From Glycomyces salinus (lineage in GTDB: Bacteria; Actinomycetota; Actinomycetes; Mycobacteriales; Micromonosporaceae), in the NCBI RefSeq assembly GCF_016428645.1, contig NZ_JAELXW010000074.1:1-49056 (forward strand): a DNA stretch of 49,056 bases. The letters are read 5' to 3'. Positions 44,297 to 49,056 of this stretch are shown here, in pieces. A program made the position numbers and the translations under genes. The notes under the pieces were generated by a model. The model was not told where the DNA came from. It was given only the letters and a program-made list of their open reading frames with translations, and ran no database searches. Within the stretch, counting starts at the first letter, position 1; each line of letters starts with the position of its first letter.

Positions 44297-44905
44297 GTGA
44301 GCCGAAAAGCCCGTGTCACCCGAACCACCGGTGAGACGAGTGTCGACGTGCACGTCGACCTCGATCCCGCCGACAAGACCGTGGAGATCGCCACCGGCGT
44401 CGGCTTCTTCGACCACATGCTCCACCAGCTCGGCAAGCACGGCGGCTTCGGGCTCAAAGTGAAGGTCAAGGGCGACCTGCACATCGACGCCCACCACACG
44501 ATGGAGGACACCGCGATCGCGCTGGGCCAGGCGTTCGCCGAGGCGCTCGGCGACAAGGCCGGCGCGGTCCGCTTCGCGGACGCCTCCGTGCCGCTCGACG
44601 AGGTCCTGGCCCGCGCGGTGGTCGACCTCTCCGGGCGGCCCTACATGGTCCACGAGGAGCCGGTCGACATCGCCCCGATGATCAACACCGACTACCCGAC
44701 CTCGATGACCCGGCACATCCTGGAGTCCTTCGCCTACCACGCGAAGATCTGCCTGCACGTGACCGTGCTGCGCGCCTCGAACCCGGGCCAGAAGCCCGAC
44801 GCCCACCACGTGATCGAGGCCCAGTTCAAGGCTCTGGCGCGGGCGCTCAAGGCCGCCACGCGCATCGACGGGGACGAGATCCCGTCCACCAAGGGCGTGC
44901 TGTGA
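44297..44905 (+). CDS. hisB: Imidazoleglycerol-phosphate dehydratase
   Basis: A 202-residue manganese enzyme dehydrating imidazole glycerol phosphate. The repeated metal-binding motifs are FFDHMLHQLGKHGGF and HIDAHHTMEDTAIALG in the first half and HILESFAYHAKICLHV and DAHHVIEAQFKALARAL in the second. It is the monofunctional form without the phosphatase domain. The GTG at 44297 follows hisC immediately; GAGGAG (44282-44287) lies 9 nt upstream. Its stop overlaps the next small gene by GTGA. Confidence 0.96.
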   Translation: MSRKARVTRTTGETSVDVHVDLDPADKTVEIATGVGFFDHMLHQLGKHGGFGLKVKVKGDLHIDAHHTMEDTAIALGQAFAEALGDKAGAVRFADASVPLDEVLARAVVDLSGRPYMVHEEPVDIAPMINTDYPTSMTRHILESFAYHAKICLHVTVLRASNPGQKPDAHHVIEAQFKALARALKAATRIDGDEIPSTKGVL

Positions 44906-45063
44906 ACGAGTACGTCGGACCGATCCTGCTCATGGCCCTGGCCGGGATACTCCTCGGCGGAGCCCAGAGCCTGCGCAAGAACGAGAAGTACGCCGCCTCC
45001 GCCGCCTGCGCGGTCATGGCCTTGGCCGCGTTCATCGGCGGCGTCTCCCTCATCTACGGCTAG
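44902..45063 (+). CDS. Small membrane protein encoded between hisB and hisH
   Basis: A 53-residue product, MNEYVGPILLMALAGILLGG then QSLRKNEKY then a second hydrophobic helix ending IGGVSLIYG. Two transmembrane helices with a positively charged hairpin loop are predicted. The GTG start overlaps the hisB stop (GTGA), and hisH follows 10 nt after the stop with its ribosome-binding site partly in this gene's stop codon region. Codon use is like the flanking his genes (strong GC at third positions). It has no role in the known histidine pathway; function unknown. Confidence 0.75.
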   Translation: MNEYVGPILLMALAGILLGGAQSLRKNEKYAASAACAVMALAAFIGGVSLIYG

Positions 45064-45073
45064 GAGACCTCCA

Positions 45074-45691
45074 GTGTCCAAACCGAGCATCGCCCTGTTC
45101 GACTACGGCTCAGGGAACCTCCGTTCCGCCTTCCGCGCCTTGGAGCGGGCCGGAGGCCAGGTGGAGCTGACCGGCGACCTGGACGCCGCGCGCCGCGCCG
45201 ACGGGCTCGTGGTGCCCGGTGTGGGCGCCTTCGCCGCCTGCATGGCCGGGATCGCGGGGCACGGGCTCGACGGGGTGGTGCGCGAGCGCGCCGCCGCCGG
45301 CGCGCCGGTGCTCGGCATCTGCGTCGGCGAGCAGGTCCTGTTCGAGGAGGGCATCGAGCACGGCGTCGAGACCGCCGGCATCGGCGTCTTCGAGGGACGG
45401 GTCGACCGGCTCGTGGCCGACCGGGTGCCGCACATGGGATGGAACACCGTCGAGGCGGCCGAGGGCATGCGCCTGTTCGCCGGGATCGACCCGGCCGAGC
45501 GGTTCTACTTCGTCCACTCTTACGCGGCCAAGACCCCGCCACCCGGCGCGGCGGTGGCCACCGCCGTCCACGGCGAGCCGTTCGTCGCCGCGGTCGAGCG
45601 CGGGCCGGTCTCGGCCACCCAGTTCCACCCCGAGAAGTCCGGCGACGCCGGGCGTGCCCTGCTCACCAACTGGATCGAAGGACTGAGATGA
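45074..45691 (+). CDS. hisH: Imidazole glycerol phosphate synthase, glutaminase subunit
   Basis: A 205-residue class I glutamine amidotransferase that feeds ammonia to HisF. The N-terminal [12 protein letters not shown], the oxyanion loop [10 protein letters not shown], the nucleophile Cys83 in GICVGEQ, HMGWNTV, and the His185/Glu187 pair in FHPEKSG are in place. The residue after GICVG is Glu86 where most homologues have Met or His. The GTG start follows AGGAG (45062-45066) by 7 nt. The stop overlaps priA (ATGA). hisF is not in the window. Confidence 0.94.
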   Translation: MSKPSIALFDYGSGNLRSAFRALERAGGQVELTGDLDAARRADGLVVPGVGAFAACMAGIAGHGLDGVVRERAAAGAPVLGICVGEQVLFEEGIEHGVETAGIGVFEGRVDRLVADRVPHMGWNTVEAAEGMRLFAGIDPAERFYFVHSYAAKTPPPGAAVATAVHGEPFVAAVERGPVSATQFHPEKSGDAGRALLTNWIEGLR

Positions 45692-46416
45692 AGACACTCG
45701 AATTGCTCCCGGCCGTCGACGTCACCGGCGGCAAGGCCGTACAGCTCGTGCAGGGCGTGGCCGGGTCCGGCAAGCAGTACGGCGAGCCGCTCGACGCGGC
45801 CCTCGAATGGCAGCGGCAGGGCGCCGAGTGGCTGCACCTGGTCGACCTGGACGCGGCCTTCGGGCGCGGCACCAACCACGAGCTGCTCGCCCGGGTCGTG
45901 GGCAGGGTGGACATGAAGGTCGAGGTCTCCGGCGGCATCCGCGACGACGAGTCCCTGGAACGGGCCCTGGCCTCCGGCGCGCGGCGCGTCAACATCGGGA
46001 CCGCCGCCCTGGAGAACCCCGAGTGGTGCGACCGGATCTGCGGCGAGTACGGCGACCGGGTCGCGATCGGTCTGGACGTCAAGGCCGGCCGTCTGGCCGC
46101 GCGCGGGTGGACCCGCGAGGGCGGGGAGCTGTTCGAGACCCTGGAGCGCCTGGAGCGGGCCGGGTGCGAGCGGTACGTGGTCACCGACGTCAAGAGCGAC
46201 GGGATGCTCTCGGGTCCGAACCTGGAGCTGCTGCGGAGCGTCTGCGAGGCCACCGACAAGCCGGTGATCGCCTCCGGCGGGGTGTCCTCGCTGGAGGACC
46301 TGCGGGCGCTGGCCGGACTGACCGGCGACGGCGTCGAGGGCGCGATTGTGGGTACGGCCCTGTACGAGCGTAACTTCACGGTCGCTGAAGCGTTGAACTT
46401 GCTGAAGGGGCTCTGA
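45688..46416 (+). CDS. priA: Phosphoribosyl isomerase (HisA/PriA type)
   Basis: A 242-residue TIM-barrel isomerase. Catalytic aspartates are Asp11 in [10 protein letters not shown] and the one in [15 protein letters not shown]. Actinobacteria usually use one enzyme, PriA, for both the histidine (HisA) and tryptophan (TrpF) isomerase steps. Key loop features of PriA such as [11 protein letters not shown] and the longer C-terminal SLEDLRAL are compatible, but dual activity depends on whether trpF exists elsewhere. The ATG overlaps hisH. The operon probably ends here or continues into the Rid gene 28 bp on. Confidence 0.93.
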   Translation: MKTLELLPAVDVTGGKAVQLVQGVAGSGKQYGEPLDAALEWQRQGAEWLHLVDLDAAFGRGTNHELLARVVGRVDMKVEVSGGIRDDESLERALASGARRVNIGTAALENPEWCDRICGEYGDRVAIGLDVKAGRLAARGWTREGGELFETLERLERAGCERYVVTDVKSDGMLSGPNLELLRSVCEATDKPVIASGGVSSLEDLRALAGLTGDGVEGAIVGTALYERNFTVAEALNLLKGL

Positions 46417-46444
46417 GGCAGGGCCCCAAGCAGGGGAGGCGCGC

Positions 46445-46846
46445 ATGGCACTGGTCCATCGAGTGGAGGAGACGGGGCCGTGGGCGCAGCTCTACGGCTA
46501 TTCGCGGGCGGTCGCGGTCGGTCCGCTGGTGGTCACCAGCGCCTGCACGGCCGACGTGGACGGCCGCCCGAGCCTGATCGACGATCCGGCCGCCCAGGCC
46601 AAGGAGGCGTTCCGGACCGCGCTGGACGCGATGGTCCACGCCGGGGCGAGCGTGGCCGACGTGGTCCGCAGCAGGCTGTACGTGACCGACCCGTCCTATG
46701 CGGACGCGGTGGGCCGGGTCCACGGCGAGTTCTTCGGCGTGGTGAAGCCGACCGCGACTGTCGTGGCCGTCTCCCAGCTGCTGCAGCCCGGTCAATTGGT
46801 GGCGGTAGAACTCGAAGCCTTCCGGGCCTGGAGAGAGATAGACTGA
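46445..46846 (+). CDS. Rid-family protein (YjgF/YER057c/UK114 fold)
   Basis: A 133-residue chorismate-mutase-like trimeric fold. RidA proteins deaminate reactive enamines and imines. Family marks are SRAVAVGPLVVTSACTA, AFRTALDAMVHAGASVADVVRSRLYVTD and the C-terminal VAVELEAF. The arginine needed for enamine deaminase activity (Arg105 in RidA, in a PAR motif) is replaced: the segment reads KPTATVVAV. It therefore belongs to one of the Rid subgroups of unknown activity. The ATG follows GGGGAGG. The gene follows priA, an arrangement I believe common in actinobacteria. Confidence 0.88.
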   Translation: MALVHRVEETGPWAQLYGYSRAVAVGPLVVTSACTADVDGRPSLIDDPAAQAKEAFRTALDAMVHAGASVADVVRSRLYVTDPSYADAVGRVHGEFFGVVKPTATVVAVSQLLQPGQLVAVELEAFRAWREID

Positions 46847-46852
46847 GCGGCC

Positions 46853-46881
46853 TTAACGATCGTTCAGTATCCGGGTAGGCT
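46853..46881 (+). promoter_or_regulatory. icmA promoter with overlapping palindromic operator
   Basis: TTAACG (46853-46858) and TAGGCT (46876-46881) are spaced 17 nt. The perfect palindrome AACGATCGTT (46855-46864) overlaps the -35 and resembles operators of TetR-family repressors. It could make icmA inducible by an acyl-CoA or other ligand. Confidence 0.55.
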
Positions 46882-46901
46882 TGGCCTCAGGAGGTGTCGA
46901 C

Positions 46902-48635
46902 GTGGACCCTGAGGAGATCGCCGAAGGCCGAAAGCGCTGGGAGAAGCGGTACGAGGCCGCCCCGAAGCGCGACGCGGATTTCACCACCCTGTCCGGGATG
47001 GAGGTCGATCCGGCCTACGGCCCGTCCGAGGACGCGGCCGACCCGCGGATGGAGCGCATCGGCTGGCCGGGCGAGTTCCCCTACACCCGCGGGCTCTACC
47101 CGACCGGCTACCGGGGCCGGGCCTGGACGATCCGGCAGTTCTCCGGCTTCGGCAACGCCGAGCAGACCAACGAGCGCTACAAGATGCTGCTGGGCGCGGG
47201 CGGCGGCGGGCTCAGCGTCGCGTTCGACATGCCCACGCTCATGGGCCGCGACTCCGACGAGCCGGCCTCGCTCGGCGAGGTCGGCCACTGCGGGGTCGCC
47301 ATCGACTCCACCGCCGACATGGACGTCCTGTTCGACGGCATCGACCTGGGCAAGACCACCACCTCGATGACGATCTCGGGCCCGGCCGTGCCGATCTTCT
47401 GCATGTACCTGGCCGCGGCCGAGCGGCAGGGCGTCGACATCGGCACCCTGGACGGAACCCTCCAGACCGACATCCACAAGGAGTACATCGCCCAGAAGGA
47501 GTGGCTGTTCCCGCCAGAGCCGCACCTGCGGCTCATCGGCGACCTCATGGAGTACTGCGGGGCCAACATCCCGCGCTACAAGCCGCTGTCGGTCTCCGGC
47601 TACCACATCCGCGAGGCCGGTTCGACCGCCGCGCAGGAGCTGGCGTTCACCCTCGCCGACGGCTTCTCGTACGTGGAGCTGGGGCTCTCGCGCGGGCTCG
47701 ACGTCGACCGCTTCGCGCCGGGGCTGTCGTTCTTCTTCGACGCGCACCTGGACTTCTTCGAGGAGATCGCGAAGTTCCGCGCGGCCCGCCGCATCTGGGC
47801 GCGCTGGCTGCGGGACGTCTACGGCGCCGAGACCGAGCGGGCCCAGTGGCTGCGGTTCCACACCCAGACCGCCGGCGTCTCGCTGACGGCGCAGCAGCCG
47901 TACAACAACGTCGTGCGCACCGCGGTGGAGGCGCTCTCGGCCGTGCTGGGCGGGACCAACTCCCTGCACACCAACGCGCTCGACGAGACCCTCGCGCTGC
48001 CGACCGACCAGGCCGCCGAGATCGCCCTGCGCACCCAGGCCGTCCTGCGCGACGAGACCGGCGTGACGAACGTGGCCGATCCGCTGGGCGGGTCCTGGTA
48101 CGTGGAGGCCCTGACCGACAAGGTCGAGGCCGCAGCCGAGGAGATATTCGGCCAGATCCTCGCCCTCGGGGGCGAGCCCGGCGAGGACCCGGCCGAGACC
48201 GCCAGGGCCGCGATGGGAGCCGGACGCCATGAGATCGGGCCGGTCACCGCCGGAATCCTGCGCGGCATCGAGGACGGCTGGTTCAACGCCGAGATCCACG
48301 AGGCGGCCTTCGCCTACCAGCGGCAGCTCGAAGAGGGCGACAAGCACATCGTGGGCGTCACCGAGCTGACCGACACGGTCACCCCGGAGCTGGAGACGCT
48401 CAAGATCTCCCACGAGATCGAGCGCGACCAGAACGCCGCACTCGGACGCCGCCGCGCCGGGCGCGACGGCGCGGCGGTCGACGCGGCGCTCGAACGCATG
48501 GTCGAGGTGGCGCGGGGCGACGGGAACCTCATCGAGCCGATCCTGGAGGCCGCCCGCGCCGAGGCCACGCTCGGCGAGATCTGCGGCGCGCTGCGGCGGG
48601 AGTGGGGCGAGTACCGCGAGCCCGCCCGGATCTAG
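46902..48635 (+). CDS. icmA: Isobutyryl-CoA mutase large subunit
   Basis: A 577-residue coenzyme-B12-dependent acyl-CoA mutase large chain, without the C-terminal B12 domain of methylmalonyl-CoA mutase. The substrate-defining residues are Phe80 ([19 protein letters not shown]) and Gln198 (KEYIAQKEW). Methylmalonyl-CoA mutase has Tyr and Arg there, and Streptomyces IcmA has Phe80 and Gln198 at the same numbers, so interconversion of isobutyryl-CoA and n-butyryl-CoA is predicted. It links valine and fatty-acid breakdown. The GTG 46902 follows AGGAGG (46889-46894) by 7 nt. The small B12-binding subunit IcmB is not adjacent and must be encoded elsewhere. Confidence 0.93.
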   Translation: MDPEEIAEGRKRWEKRYEAAPKRDADFTTLSGMEVDPAYGPSEDAADPRMERIGWPGEFPYTRGLYPTGYRGRAWTIRQFSGFGNAEQTNERYKMLLGAGGGGLSVAFDMPTLMGRDSDEPASLGEVGHCGVAIDSTADMDVLFDGIDLGKTTTSMTISGPAVPIFCMYLAAAERQGVDIGTLDGTLQTDIHKEYIAQKEWLFPPEPHLRLIGDLMEYCGANIPRYKPLSVSGYHIREAGSTAAQELAFTLADGFSYVELGLSRGLDVDRFAPGLSFFFDAHLDFFEEIAKFRAARRIWARWLRDVYGAETERAQWLRFHTQTAGVSLTAQQPYNNVVRTAVEALSAVLGGTNSLHTNALDETLALPTDQAAEIALRTQAVLRDETGVTNVADPLGGSWYVEALTDKVEAAAEEIFGQILALGGEPGEDPAETARAAMGAGRHEIGPVTAGILRGIEDGWFNAEIHEAAFAYQRQLEEGDKHIVGVTELTDTVTPELETLKISHEIERDQNAALGRRRAGRDGAAVDAALERMVEVARGDGNLIEPILEAARAEATLGEICGALRREWGEYREPARI

Positions 48636-48650
48636 GACCGTCCGGGAGCG

Positions 48651-48677
48651 GAATGGCCTTCGATTCGCAGGCCATTC
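48651..48677 (+). terminator. Stem-loop after icmA
   Basis: GAATGGCC (48651-48658) and GGCCATTC (48670-48677) form a perfect 8-bp stem with an 11-nt loop, 15 nt after the icmA stop. No U-tract follows. Confidence 0.55.
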
Positions 48678-48830
48678 GGAATTCGCTTTCCTTATGGGTC
48701 TCGCACTATTTTCAGGGTGGCTTTCGGCCGGTCGGATCCGGTCTGTCTTCTTGCGTCCTCGGCGGCGCCCTCTGCCGCTGAATCCGATGTTGATCTTGTC
48801 CACAGGGGTGAATCCATGTCCCGCGGTGTG

Positions 48831-48860
48831 TTGAGTGCGGCGTCTGGACCTGTGTATATA
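48831..48860 (+). promoter_or_regulatory. Candidate promoter in the AT-rich end region
   Basis: TTGAGT (48831-48836) and TATATA (48855-48860) are spaced 18 nt. AGGAGG (48867-48872) follows closely, 11 nt before ATG 48884. Confidence 0.45.
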
Positions 48861-48883
48861 TAGTTCAGGAGGCCCTTATAAAA

Positions 48884-48958
48884 ATGCATGTGATCGGCAC
48901 TACTTTTGAATTTACCTCGATATTCTCTCGCGGTACTGGACTCGTGGTCCAGAAGTAG
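48884..48958 (+). CDS. Possible 24-residue peptide
   Basis: ATG to TAG gives MHVIGTTFEF TSIFSRGTGL VVQK. It has a candidate promoter, a strong AGGAGG 11 nt upstream (slightly long spacing), and ends inside a stem-loop. It could be a leader peptide or small protein. Codon use is atypical for this genome and no family is recognised, so it may be chance. Confidence 0.3.
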   Translation: MHVIGTTFEFTSIFSRGTGLVVQK

Positions 48959-49056
48959 TAGGCTGATCGTGTTGTCGGATATTCACGTTCATAGGTGCCA
49001 CTCGTTTCGCCCTTTACAACTCGTCAGATGCCTTGTCCCCGGATGGCAGGAGCGGC

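Larger units (their letters stand above)
48678..49056. other. AT-richer intergenic end of the window
   Basis: This stretch is clearly lower in GC than the rest of the window and holds no gene longer than the 24-codon frame listed separately. An inverted repeat CTGGAC (48936-48941) / GTCCAG (48947-48952) overlaps the end of that frame. An ATG at 49008 near the edge could open a further gene, but too little is visible. Confidence 0.5.

Overview
This window is chromosomal DNA from a high-GC actinomycete. The evidence is strong third-position GC bias, frequent GTG and TTG starts, the actinobacterial gene order ftsZ-yggS-sepF-yggT-divIVA, a hisD-hisC-hisB-hisH-priA operon, a type II DAHP synthase, an RNase AS homologue and an IdeR/DmdR-type iron box. 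MurE carries the DNPR motif of the meso-diaminopimelate-adding enzymes. A Glycomyces- or Micromonospora-like actinomycete would fit, but this placement is an inference.

Layout. 1-440 is the N-terminal part of a DUF222/13E12-type HNH protein cut by the window edge. 870-5741 holds a membrane protein, a divergent cytochrome P450 / flavin monooxygenase pair, a hydrolase-fold protein without the usual nucleophile, an esterase and a two-helix membrane protein. 5858-11563 holds plsC, a Crp-family regulator, RNase AS, a 6-phosphofructokinase with the pyrophosphate-type residue pair, two small proteins, and a folD-fchA pair. 11659-about 13000 is a stand-alone tnpB element with a likely omega-RNA. 13139-18093 holds aroG (type II), a luciferase-like oxidoreductase, a TIGR01777 epimerase, an N-acyltransferase-like protein and a small membrane pair. 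18095-21107 holds an L,D-transpeptidase lipoprotein, a secreted coiled-coil wall protein and a MarR regulator. 21146-36820 is the division and cell-wall (dcw) region: murE-murF-mraY-murD-ftsW-murG-murC, a terminator, an inserted Uma2 nuclease and an iron-regulated siderophore-interacting protein, then ftsQ-ftsZ-yggS-sepF-yggT-divIVA. 37087-41831 holds a CxxC membrane protein, a DksA/TraR protein with a histone-H1-like tail, lspA, an RluD-type synthase, a ParA/MinD-like ATPase and a membrane protein. 41877-46416 is the his operon, with a 53-residue membrane protein between hisB and hisH. 46445-48635 holds a Rid protein and an isobutyryl-CoA mutase large subunit (icmA). The last 400 bases are AT-richer, with a possible promoter and a 24-codon reading frame.

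How it works together. The dcw genes make the lipid-linked wall precursor and the division ring, and neighbouring wall enzymes may remodel the wall. Three enzymes show key-residue changes that point to altered chemistry: FolD lacks the cyclohydrolase lysine and is coupled to an FchA homologue; MurC has two pocket histidines replaced by tyrosine; Pfk carries Asp104/Lys124. At least ten genes that start a transcription unit have a TANNNT hexamer 6-7 nt before the start codon and lack a clear Shine-Dalgarno, so leaderless transcription looks common. The strongest leads for something new are the FolD/FchA split, the MurC substitutions, and the iron box placed in front of ftsQ.
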